Below are positions 25,135 through 32,436 of a DNA stretch of 64,000 nt, in pieces. The DNA is from Lysinibacillus capsici (lineage in GTDB: Bacteria > Bacillota > Bacilli > Bacillales_A > Planococcaceae), in the NCBI RefSeq assembly GCF_003367505.1, contig NZ_PXXX01000011.1, forward strand, positions 285,476 through 349,475, in the 5' to 3' direction. A program made the translations under genes and the position numbers. Under the pieces are notes generated by a model. That model was not told the origin of the DNA. It searched no databases and was given only the letters and a program-made list of their open reading frames with translations. Position 1 is the stretch's first letter. Every line of letters begins with the position of its first letter.

Positions 25135-25320
25135 AAAACCTTCATCCTAAAATGAAAGCTTAAATAGTGTGGTAATCCTATTGTCGAGTGCTCACTTTTG
25201 ACATTCTGGCAGAGCGTACCACGTTATTTCGTAATTGTATGTTAGATTTAAAGTGCATTTTCGTGCACTTTAAATCTATAGTAAGTTTGACGAAGTTCAC
25301 ATATAAACCACTCCTTTCAA
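25128..25320 (-). repeat. about 195-bp duplicated cassette, copy 2
   Basis: The better-preserved copy of the element at 22772-22975. It holds an inverted repeat AAAGTGCA/TGCACTTT (about 25251-25272), a 40-codon open frame and, at the minus-strand downstream end, a weak stem (CTTTCAT with ATGAAGG) followed by TTTTTT that could act as a terminator. It thus has the form of a small self-contained transcription unit. Confidence 0.65.
25178..25300 (-). CDS. small basic protein, 40 aa, in duplicated cassette
   Basis: A 40-codon frame from GTG at 25300 with AAGGAG ten bases upstream. It starts MNFVKLTIDLKCTKMHFKSN and is strongly basic, with one cysteine. The homologous frame in copy 1 is interrupted. 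Conservation of the start, ribosome site and reading between the copies suggests it was coding, but the element could instead be an RNA gene. No family recognised. Confidence 0.35.
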   Translation of the reverse strand: MNFVKLTIDLKCTKMHFKSNIQLRNNVVRSARMSKVSTRQ

Positions 25321-25398
25321 AATTCGAACTATAAAAACAAAATTAATTTATAAATACAAAAAGCCACACCTTATTAGATGTGACTCGCAATAAAAAAC

Positions 25399-25950
25399 TT
25401 ATGCTAATCTTAAAATTACAATAGAGGCACTGATAACCGAACTACCACTAGTTGTAGTATTTAATAAAGATATTGGAGTGGTATCAATACTTCTTAAAGT
25501 AAGAACATCCATTGCATTTAAAGTCGTGATCACTTCACCAGTTTGCCTTGTGGTAGGAGAATTACCCCCATAATTGGAACCTGCTATTTGGTTGTTGCCA
25601 TTGAACAAAGCAAAAGCAGAAGAAGGCGTACCTATAGCGAACACTTCATAGATAATAAGGTAAGTACCCATTTGGTTTATTATAATAGGTGTTGTTCCTG
25701 GTACATGTGTGACAAACCCTGCAGGAGTAATATTGCCATGTGTATTGAAAGTAATTTGACCATTATTCGGAATATCTATCTGGTTGAGCAGTTGTATCAT
25801 AAATATAAGCAAGCTCTGGAAACCCCGTACCAACAGGTTGTTGTGGTACCTGTACTCCTTGATGGACATTCTTGTTATTACAACTTTCTTCACAATCTTC
25901 ATGAATTCTGCTAACTCTTTTTCAAAATATAGACCAGCCATGTATGTCAT
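25399..25950 (-). pseudogene. exosporium BclA-type C-terminal domain protein, frameshifted
   Basis: The last 125 residues (NGQITFNTHGNITPAGFVTH, GTYLIIYEVFAIGTPSSAFA, LFNGNNQIAGSNYGG, VSASIV-type ending) match the C-terminal domain of Bacillus collagen-like exosporium proteins (BclA type), which form trimeric jelly-roll heads on spores. Upstream, the frame that stays open looks artificial, while the neighbouring frame reads HEDCEESCNNKNVHQGVQVP then QQPVGTGFPELAYIYDTTAQ, the natural lead-in. A frameshift near 25785-25795 separates them. No Gly-X-Y collagen repeat is present and the true start is unclear. Confidence 0.7.
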
Positions 25951-26140
25951 GCTCCGAACTAATTTGCTCGGCGCAGGTCAGTCTGTCTTTCCGTAATAAT
26001 TAGTAATTTATAAATACCAAGGGAGGAAAACCTTACCTCACCGTCCTGCCTCCCATTTTACAAGATAAATTTTTGAATACCTAATGTGTAACATATATAA
26101 CGTTTGTAACATGTATCACATTTAAACATTGATTAGTTTA

Positions 26141-26953
26141 TTATTTTTCAATATTATTGCAAGCATCAAGTATGTAATTCATGAATTGGATAGTATCATC
26201 AATACGTTGTTTTTTAGATTTATAATAACGTATGTTCAATCCTTCTTTTATACTAATAGCTTCTTTTATAAGGTTATGCCATCTTTCTGGTATATGATTG
26301 ATTGCATATTTACTAGCATCTACCTTTGAAACAATATCGCATTCTCTAAGTGTATAAAATTGACGTAACATCCCTGTAATAGACCACTCTACTTCCATAT
26401 CGACAAATTTATTTGGTAACAGAAGAGCTATGGTCTTATATTTTTTTATTGTCTTCAATCGATTTAACCAATAGGTATTCATATTTTCTAAAACATATTC
26501 AATTAATATACTTTCATCAACATTAAAAACTAATGTGGTAACATCTGAACCCTTTATAGTGATTCCTTTGTTTTTTAAAATCCACCAAGTAATAGGGTTA
26601 GTACAATGATTACTCCATTTTGTTTTACCTTCATTTACGTATAAACAATTCTTTATCTCAGATTGTTTCTTACCAAAATCTTTATCTAGTAAATAACACC
26701 CATCCATTACTGTTTTCTTATATTTTTGATTTAGTTTTTCATGAAGATCAGATATTATTTTCACATCTGATTCAGTTAGGGATCGATTTACAACAGCAAT
26801 AAAGTCAATATCACTAGAACCTTCTATGTAAGCATGAAGAGCAATTGAACCATGTAAATATAATGCATCCAGTGTATTAGGAATTTGATTTTCAAATAAC
26901 GATAAATATTCATTTAAAAAACTTTGAACTTGGATAGGAACTTTAGAATCCAT
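26141..26953 (-). CDS. nucleotidyltransferase, aminoglycoside adenylyltransferase type
   Basis: 270 residues from an ATG at 26953 with AAAGGAGAG upstream; a longer frame to 26980 lacks a ribosome site. The N-terminus carries the nucleotidyltransferase motif GS-x(10)-D-x-D (LHGSIALHAYIEGSSDIDF, about 33-51). The C-terminal half is helical, as in the domain that follows it in AadA/ANT(9) enzymes, which adenylylate spectinomycin or streptomycin. Whether this protein acts on an antibiotic cannot be told from sequence. It is strongly AT-rich and lies among decayed genes, consistent with transfer. Confidence 0.7.
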   Translation of the reverse strand: MDSKVPIQVQSFLNEYLSLFENQIPNTLDALYLHGSIALHAYIEGSSDIDFIAVVNRSLTESDVKIISDLHEKLNQKYKKTVMDGCYLLDKDFGKKQSEIKNCLYVNEGKTKWSNHCTNPITWWILKNKGITIKGSDVTTLVFNVDESILIEYVLENMNTYWLNRLKTIKKYKTIALLLPNKFVDMEVEWSITGMLRQFYTLRECDIVSKVDASKYAINHIPERWHNLIKEAISIKEGLNIRYYKSKKQRIDDTIQFMNYILDACNNIEK

Positions 26954-27049
26954 AGAAACTCTCCTTTTAATTCTAATCAATACTTATATTACTAAATAAA
27001 TAATATAATTCCTATTTTTGATAAGGATTATTAATAGAAATTCCATTTG

Positions 27050-27085
27050 CCACTAAAAAAAGAGGACATAGAGCCCTCCCTTTCT
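27050..27085 (-). terminator. probable terminator behind HTH pseudogene copy 2
   Basis: On the minus strand GAGGGCTC and TCCTC form a short imperfect stem followed by a run of T. Confidence 0.35.
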
Positions 27086-27109
27086 TACGCCAACATCTGA
27101 TAAATAATA

Positions 27110-27289
27110 CTATTTTTTAATTCTTCGAATGCTCGTTGCTGATAAAGCCATATGTTGGCCTATTCACCGTTGCAAATTGCCATCTAACATCCAGTTCAAC
27201 ACTTGGACCTCTCTATCACCAGTAACTCTTACGATTAGATTTTGTACCTCTAAAAGCTTCTTCTCATATTCTGCAACATGTTTTATATT
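27110..27289 (-). pseudogene. small HTH phage-type regulator, copy 2, stop codon
   Basis: Reads HVAEYEKKLLEVQNLIVRVT, GDREVQVLNWMLDGNLQR, an in-frame TGA, then IGQHMALSATSIRRIKK. It aligns across its length with copy 1 (EYEQKIAEIQ, HGDREVEVLHRLLDGD, IGKRM), so both are dead relatives of the same short helix-turn-helix protein. The N-terminus is missing here. Confidence 0.7.
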
Positions 27290-27407
27290 TTATGCAGAGG
27301 TTGCATAATCTGAAGATGATGAGTGATAGGGACAGGTCATAAGTGATAGCTACCAAGAGAGTAATTCATTATGAAGATATTCTTTTTTTTATTCGACACT
27401 TTTAAAA

Positions 27408-28229
27408 TTAGGAATAGTATACTTTTTCTACTTTATATAATGTCTGCTCGATAGTGGAGCAGAGAACGGCATCCGCTTTGTAAAATTTAACTCGAAAGTA
27501 TAAACTTTTCAAAAAGTTCTTTATATTATTTTTTTGCTTAAAGGCAGGGAGAAATTCTGAATTTTTCTCCACATCACCAAAACTTTGAATCCACTGCTCT
27601 ACACAAGTCTGACTAAGTATTTTTCTATTTAAAACACTAATTATGGATTTGACCATTCTCTCATCTTCCCCATCGGAGTAAATTCGCTCTGTTATAGTCA
27701 TCTTTTCGTAAACCAAATCGAGGATAGTTAAGAGGTCGCTTTTATCCAGTTCGGAACATTGAGCCAAATCATCTAAAGCATCTGCTGCATGGGCTATGGC
27801 ATGAGCCCAGCCTTTTTCTTCATCATACCCACGGTAATCTCGCTCTTCTTGTACATTGTAAAATACTTTCTCTTTTATGTGATGAATTTGCTCTCTTGAG
27901 AGAAATGGTGATTCTCTATGCCTCGTTAAGAGGAGCGGTATGACTAGCATGGAGAAAGACCGAGTGAAGACAGAGTCTGTATTTGTTTCACCAAGCTTAA
28001 AAAGCAAATGGTTTTTATCCAAAACAACCGGTAAAAGTTGTTCTAGTTCGTTTGCGGTGAGAGATTTATCAAGAATCCAGTGTGATAAGGTTGTATAAAT
28101 TAGCTCATCACGTAGTTGGGCATCCAAAGAGCCAATGTTATTTATCATTTCTAGTATCAACTGAAATCTATCGGGAGGTGCTTGGTACCCATTTTCTTTT
28201 ATTACTATCAACTTTTCTTTTAAATTCAT
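27408..28229 (-). CDS. DUF2785 protein
   Basis: 273 residues, all-helical in appearance, with the family signature RGYDEEKGWAHAIAHAADAL (about 137-156). DUF2785 proteins are found in Bacillus and relatives and have no known function. GGAGCGTG precedes the ATG. The gene looks intact and has no obvious partner in the region. Confidence 0.8.
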   Translation of the reverse strand: MNLKEKLIVIKENGYQAPPDRFQLILEMINNIGSLDAQLRDELIYTTLSHWILDKSLTANELEQLLPVVLDKNHLLFKLGETNTDSVFTRSFSMLVIPLLLTRHRESPFLSREQIHHIKEKVFYNVQEERDYRGYDEEKGWAHAIAHAADALDDLAQCSELDKSDLLTILDLVYEKMTITERIYSDGEDERMVKSIISVLNRKILSQTCVEQWIQSFGDVEKNSEFLPAFKQKNNIKNFLKSLYFRVKFYKADAVLCSTIEQTLYKVEKVYYS

Positions 28230-28290
28230 TTTACACGCTCCTATTAGAAAAATTTGTTTGAAATCAACCCTTTATTGATTAGTAAAGTAT

Positions 28291-28668
28291 TCAACTTACG
28301 CCTTTTCTTAATTCGCTCAGTTTTACTACAACAAAATCATTCAAATCTTTTAGTAATTTATTTGAATCATTTATGTAATACTTATTATGCCATCGGAACG
28401 TTTCTTCTAGTTCATTTAAATTACCTATCGAATCTAATCTATTAATTATTATTTCGATATTCCGATTAACTGTATGTTCGTAACCATTAATTTGGTCTGA
28501 TAAAATTCCGATGTAAATATTTTTTATAATTAAAGTATTTAAACAAACTGTTAATTCGTTTCGCAGTTTTTCGAGTTTCAGATTGTTTTCGACCAAATCC
28601 CTTTTAGCCATATCATAAATTCCGTCATCTTTACGTTTTAAAGAAAATCTATCCTCATATGTGTTCAT
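28291..28668 (-). CDS. hypothetical protein, 125 aa
   Basis: 125 residues, mostly charged helices (LVENNLKLEKLRNELTVCLN; LNELEETFRWHNKYYINDSN), no signal or membrane segment. The ATG has no good ribosome site, and the frame stays open for 13 codons further upstream (ISELTKTHQIL), so the start is uncertain or the gene is the 3' part of a longer broken one. It lies directly downstream of a small membrane protein. Confidence 0.4.
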   Translation of the reverse strand: MNTYEDRFSLKRKDDGIYDMAKRDLVENNLKLEKLRNELTVCLNTLIIKNIYIGILSDQINGYEHTVNRNIEIIINRLDSIGNLNELEETFRWHNKYYINDSNKLLKDLNDFVVVKLSELRKGVS

Positions 28669-28717
28669 TAAGATTTGGTGTGTTTTAGTTAATTCTGAAA
28701 TTATCCATTATTTTTTT

Positions 28718-29011
28718 TTAGATTTGAGTAGATTTTATAATTTCATGGTTCAACTCTTCTGCTTTGGTAAGGATTAATGCAATGTAATCTCTATCCCTTG
28801 CCTGCTTATCTTGTTTTTTTAACGAATCCTCCACTGATTTTTTGTTTGCTTCGATAATGAAATAAGTAGTTACAATTACGCCTACCATTCCTATTATCCC
28901 ACCCACTATACTACCTATAAGTCCATTATCAACATTTAATCCATCGATCATTATTGTATCAATTACGAATGATGTCCCTAAAATTAGGACAACAAAAAAA
29001 TATGATTCCAA
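28718..29011 (-). CDS. membrane protein, 97 aa, start probably damaged
   Basis: 97 residues with two membrane segments (about 5-20 and 30-52) and a charged tail (ANKKSVEDSLKKQDKQARDR). The only start in frame is TTG at 29011 without a ribosome site. A strong ribosome site (GGGAGGT) with ATG lies 30 bases upstream but in another frame, and the in-frame reading between is sensible (QIKFKTFLLESYFFVV), so one base may have been lost. The next gene may be the rest of the same protein. Confidence 0.4.
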   Translation of the reverse strand: MESYFFVVLILGTSFVIDTIMIDGLNVDNGLIGSIVGGIIGMVGVIVTTYFIIEANKKSVEDSLKKQDKQARDRDYIALILTKAEELNHEIIKSTQI

Positions 29012-29099
29012 TAAAAATGTTTTAAATTTTATCTGACATTATTTAACCTCCCACTAAATCATAATCTGAGAGATAATAAATTGGAACAATTTTCTACAA

Positions 29100-29180
29100 A
29101 TTCCACTTTCAAAACATCACCAAACTCTGCCCTCTCAACTCAAAGCGTTTTGGCTGTTTGATGCAGTTTTCAAAGCAAAA
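29100..29180 (-). repeat. remnant of a phage structural gene (3' end), copy 3
   Basis: The longest copy: CACCAAACTCTGCCCTCTCA (29101-29120) through GGCTGTTTGATGCAG to TTTTCAAAGCAAAAG. The minus strand reads ALKTASNSQNALS then a stop. It shares 60-70 bp with 25067-25134 and two blocks with copy 1. Confidence 0.6.
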
Positions 29181-29200
29181 GAAAAAGCCACAACCCATAT

Positions 29201-29230
29201 AAAGTGTACCCTTTGTAAAGGGTACACTTT
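29201..29230. repeat. 14-bp perfect inverted repeat, 2-base loop
   Basis: AAAGTGTACCCTTT (29201-29214) is the exact reverse complement of 29217-29230. It lies downstream of the BcrC-like gene, without a T-run on the minus strand, so it may be a processing or boundary hairpin more than a classic terminator. Confidence 0.6.
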
Positions 29231-29258
29231 AATTTTAGACGTGACCTTTAATATTGTT

Positions 29259-29858
29259 TTACATTAGATTTGTTTTATGGAATTTTCTTCTAATTACTTT
29301 TTCAATGGATTCATATTTGGTAATTCCATTTTCTATTAGTGTTAATTTCGGAAGTGTAAAGTAAATTATTATTGCAGAAGTAATTCCAATAAGAGCACCT
29401 ACCATTACATCTAATGGATAATGAACTCCTACCCAAATACGTGAAATTCCGACTAATATAGCAAGCAAAATCCATAGAATCCATTTTCCTTTTTTAAATA
29501 ACCAAAAGGACATACAGAATGAAAAAAATAATATGGTATGATCGCTTGGAAATGAATTATTTATTGCTTTTTCTATCAACTGATTTGTATTCGAAAGGAC
29601 AGCAAATGGTTGGTGATTAAAATGTAATAACCCTGCAAATTTCCCTATAATTTCAGCCAAAACGAAAGCTATGCTTGCGCACATGAGCATTATTTTATTT
29701 TCTCTATCTTTGGTAAACCAGAACAGAATAACAAAAATAGCTAAAAAAATAACTGTGTATTCAGCAATAATAATCATTGGTAAATTGAAGAATTGAAATT
29801 CTTTTCCTAAACTATTAAGCATTCTAAATAAATCATTATTTATTTCTAATATATTCAA
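29259..29858 (-). CDS. PAP2-type undecaprenyl-diphosphatase (BcrC-like)
   Basis: 199 residues with five or six membrane segments. The phosphatase motifs are clear: KFAGLLHFNHQPF (about 72-84), FPSDHTILF (about 103-111) and SRIWVGVHYPLDV (about 139-151). These match BcrC, which recycles undecaprenyl pyrophosphate at the outer membrane face and gives bacitracin tolerance. The start is TTG with GGAGAG six bases upstream. Lone gene in the accessory region, possibly an extra paralogue. Confidence 0.82.
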   Translation of the reverse strand: MNILEINNDLFRMLNSLGKEFQFFNLPMIIIAEYTVIFLAIFVILFWFTKDRENKIMLMCASIAFVLAEIIGKFAGLLHFNHQPFAVLSNTNQLIEKAINNSFPSDHTILFFSFCMSFWLFKKGKWILWILLAILVGISRIWVGVHYPLDVMVGALIGITSAIIIYFTLPKLTLIENGITKYESIEKVIRRKFHKTNLM

Positions 29859-30143
29859 GACATTCTCTCCTTTATAGCTTATAAAGCTATGTTAAGAAAA
29901 AATGTATCTTTAAACCATCGTAAAAGGTGACAATTAATTGCTTAAGCTAACATTATTGTCACTTTGATTTGAAAGCCTTTATGATTAGTTGTATCAATTG
30001 CTCGTTTCTGACATACACGTACAAGTGAACGTGTTTATTTTACATATTCATAATGTATATTGACTCAATCTGAATAGTGAAATATTTACCAGTTTATGTT
30101 ATCCTTATATAAATTATTAGGAAGCCTCGGGGGTTGTTTTGTG

Positions 30144-30344
30144 TTGAAAATACATTCTACAAATAGATATATCATATTTATTTTTGGCATTACTTTGATG
30201 ATAACTGGATTAGGAAGATTATCTGGTTTCTTTGAATATGATTCAGTTATTCCAAATCAATCTGTTGCACTACTATACATATCTATGGGCGTTTCTGTAA
30301 TGTTCATTTCTTACTTTGTTAAACCCAAAAAAGAAAAAAGTTAA
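30144..30344 (+). CDS. small membrane protein, 66 aa, paralogue 1
   Basis: 66 residues from TTG at 30144 (GTG at 30141 also possible) with GGGGG upstream. Two membrane helices (about 8-24 and 38-56) flank a short polar turn with the motif GRLSGFFEYDS, and it ends in FVKPKKEKS. It aligns over its length with the gene at 30796: GxxRLxGxxEYxSxIxNxSVA and GVSVMFIS(Y/F)FVKP are shared. The longer frame from 30096 has no ribosome site. Function unknown. Confidence 0.6.
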   Translation: MKIHSTNRYIIFIFGITLMITGLGRLSGFFEYDSVIPNQSVALLYISMGVSVMFISYFVKPKKEKS

Positions 30345-30505
30345 ACGTTTACCATTCCAGATCTTTCAAGCATGTTCCTCATATTGTGTAGTTAGAAACT
30401 GTAAACAACCATCCTTGAAATATCTCTTTAATTCTCTTTTCCTAACAACCATTTCTTTATTGTTATTTACTAATCTTACATACTATTCTTTGTTAGCATG
30501 AAAGT

Positions 30506-30691
30506 TTAACTTTCGTCTGTTTCTCCTTTAAAACCTATGATATAGGTTCTGCGATACTCTAATTTGTTAGGTAGCCAACCCAGTTTATGACGTAACATAA
30601 ATGGTTTCATAAAAACATACCCCTTTATTATAAATTCATATAATTTACTGACAGCCCATATTGACTTTTGTACTTCCTCCATCAACCTCAA
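30506..30691 (-). CDS. possible small protein, 61 aa
   Basis: A 61-codon basic frame (VQKSIWAVSKLYEFIIKGYV; LPNKLEYRRTYIIGFKGE) between the two tiny membrane genes, opposite strand. Possible starts are TTG 30691 or ATG 30682, with AGGAG close by. It has no membrane segment or motif. It may be a real small gene or a remnant. Confidence 0.3.
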   Translation of the reverse strand: MRLMEEVQKSIWAVSKLYEFIIKGYVFMKPFMLRHKLGWLPNKLEYRRTYIIGFKGETDES

Positions 30692-30795
30692 ATACTCCTA
30701 TTGTGCAATAATCAAACCGAACCATATTTTCAAATATTACCTAATCATGTTATCCTTTTGTAAGTTATTACCTAAATATCAGGAGTTGTTATAAA

Positions 30796-30993
30796 ATGAA
30801 AACACCTTCTAAAATTGGACATATCATATTTGTTTTAGGCATCTTATCGCTTTCAATCGGATCAGCGAGATTAACAGGTGCCCTAGAATACAATTCATTT
30901 ATTTCAAATAAATCTGTTGCAATACTTTTCATTGCTATAGGGGTTTCTGTTATGTTCATTTCATTCTTTGTAAAACCTCTAAAAGTTAAATAA
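30796..30993 (+). CDS. small membrane protein, 65 aa, paralogue 2
   Basis: 65 residues from ATG with AGGAG ten bases upstream. Same layout as the gene at 30144: two helices, a GSARLTGALEYNSF turn and a basic FVKPLKVK end. The DNA upstream of both genes also shares ATGTTATCCTT and an AAATTATTA/AAGTTATTA block, so the duplication included the promoter region. Confidence 0.65.
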   Translation: MKTPSKIGHIIFVLGILSLSIGSARLTGALEYNSFISNKSVAILFIAIGVSVMFISFFVKPLKVK

Positions 30994-31208
30994 CTTTACA
31001 GAACAATATCTTTTAAATATCTAACTCCAATTGACCTGTTATTTCTTGTACATGATCATTCCAAGCAATTTGATAATTACTTGCTATCAGAGTTAGCTGG
31101 AACAAATTTAAAAGCCTCTAACAGTCGAAGGGATAGTTGCAAACTACGTTTTAAAAAGACCATTAACGATATAACCAGTACTCATATTATTTTATAAGTG
31201 ACCTGACT

Positions 31209-31529
31209 TTACTGAGAAAGTGAATTAATATCTTTATTACGAATATGAACAACTCCTGTATTACTAACTTTTATATTCACTTCTGTAATGCCTCTTTTTA
31301 AAATATGTTCTATTGCATATCTAATCTCCCATTCTTTAACTTGACCAAGATCATTTGAAATACTAGCATGGCTGGATTTCTTATTTTCACTATGAATAAT
31401 GACTGTCCCTTCACATTCATATACCTTTACAACACCTCCCATAAAACCAGAAGCAATAGTTACAACATCGACTCTTTCTTTTGTTATATCTCGAAATGCT
31501 TTAGTTGGAAAATTATATATTTTCGCCAT
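31209..31529 (-). CDS. small protein behind an SOS-type promoter, 106 aa
   Basis: 106 residues with AGAAGGAGAGG before the ATG. No membrane segment or signal peptide. The order of elements (IYNFPTKAFRDITKERVDVV, GGVVKVYECEGTVIIHSENK, WEIRYAIEHILKRGITEVNI, KVSNTGVVHIRN) suggests a small alpha/beta protein. I do not recognise it. Its promoter overlaps a sequence close to the Bacillus LexA box, with a second weaker one downstream, so it may be induced by DNA damage. That would fit phage cargo. Confidence 0.65.
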   Translation of the reverse strand: MAKIYNFPTKAFRDITKERVDVVTIASGFMGGVVKVYECEGTVIIHSENKKSSHASISNDLGQVKEWEIRYAIEHILKRGITEVNIKVSNTGVVHIRNKDINSLSQ

Positions 31530-31548
31530 TTTGACCTCTCCTTCTACG

Positions 31549-31596
31549 GAACGTTTGTTTGTATTTATATTAGAACAAACATTCGCTCTTTAGCAA
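31549..31596 (-). promoter_or_regulatory. promoter with LexA-like boxes
   Basis: On the minus strand TTGCTA (31591-31596) and TAATAT (31567-31572) are 18 bp apart. CGAAT-GTTT-GTTC (31573-31585) lies in the spacer and differs by two positions from CGAAC-N4-GTTCG. A weaker box, CAAAC-AAAC-GTTCC, is at 31548-31561. This is the layout of SOS promoters in Bacillus. Confidence 0.5.
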
Positions 31597-31701
31597 GGAG
31601 AAATTTATGAAAATAAAAAAACTTTGTTATATGATAGTGATTAAATTCCTTCTTCTAAATACTATAAGAACTAAGATTTAAAATATTAAAAACAAAAAAG
31701 T

Positions 31702-31736
31702 CCAGGCTCATAATTAATTGAGTACCTGGCTTTTTT
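31702..31736 (+). terminator. repeated terminator-like element, copy 1
   Basis: CCAGG-CTCA pairs with TGAG-TA-CCTGG around AATTAAT, then TTTTTT. Near-identical elements are at 36673-36709 and 39498-39533. Confidence 0.6.
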
Positions 31737-31851
31737 GTCGTCGGAGTATTGCTTTTTTAGATTAACACTTCAACCTGTACAACTTCTGAACAAACTATCA
31801 TTAAATCTCGGATAATTTTGTTGTTATGCTTTCATTGTTATAGACTATCTT
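31737..31851. other. intergenic, no gene seen
   Basis: AT-rich sequence between a terminator-like element and a gene remnant; nothing else supported. Confidence 0.35.
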
Positions 31852-32052
31852 CTAACTTAATAAATCTGCAATTTCACGGACTGCTATACCTTGAGTTGTT
31901 ACACCTCTATTTACTAAGATGTCCTGAAACAATAAATCTATTAGCATCTGCATTATGAAAAGCAATTAGGTTATTTTTATTCTGTTTTAGACGTTTAGAG
32001 ATTTTGACCTCATAAAATGTTGCAGGAACGCGCTCTAAAAATTTTTCTCATA
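31852..32052 (-). pseudogene. gene remnant, frameshifted
   Basis: Reads FLERVPATFYEVKISKRLKQ, NKNNLIAFHNADANRFIVS, then shifts frame to QDILVNRGVTTQGIAVREIA and DLLS, a stop at 31852. The two readings join smoothly, so it is the damaged 3' end of a gene whose start is gone. I do not recognise the protein; the last part could be a helix-turn-helix. Confidence 0.5.
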
Positions 32053-32436
32053 ATTTCAGTTTTTACCAAACCAACTAATAATATCAGATACCGTTGATTT
32101 TATATACAATAAATTGTTGGATACTTATATACAAAATTTTTTGAAAGAATAGGTACACAAAGAGTAAGAAGCTTGAAAAACAAGTGTAAATCAAGGACAT
32201 AACGTTACATCTATTGGAAATATTATTTATTTATGCTATATTTTTATAATGAATATAGGTATATTTACGCAAGAATTATTGACTACTAATATATAAATGG
32301 ATTAAATACTTATACTCTATTGAAAAATTTTTATTCAGGAAGCAAACTTCACTTGGCCAGGGAAGATAATCTATTTGACTACAGTGTACAAAATAGTTGC
32401 TGTGCATTAATTCAAACACAAAGGGAGAGGGTACAA
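32053..32436. other. intergenic region upstream of the nuclease gene
   Basis: Very AT-rich, with the promoter of the next gene presumably inside. A 39-codon in-frame extension (32320-32436) precedes the chosen start but has no ribosome site. No other gene seen. Confidence 0.4.

Noticed and set aside
28668..28720. Single gene across the run of nine A between two minus-strand frames
   Set aside because: Slippage in the A-run does not put the two frames in register, so I kept them as separate features and flagged the doubt.
30096..30143. N-terminal extension of the tiny membrane protein at 30144
   Set aside because: Upstream ATG has no ribosome site; the paralogue at 30796 begins at the equivalent of 30144.
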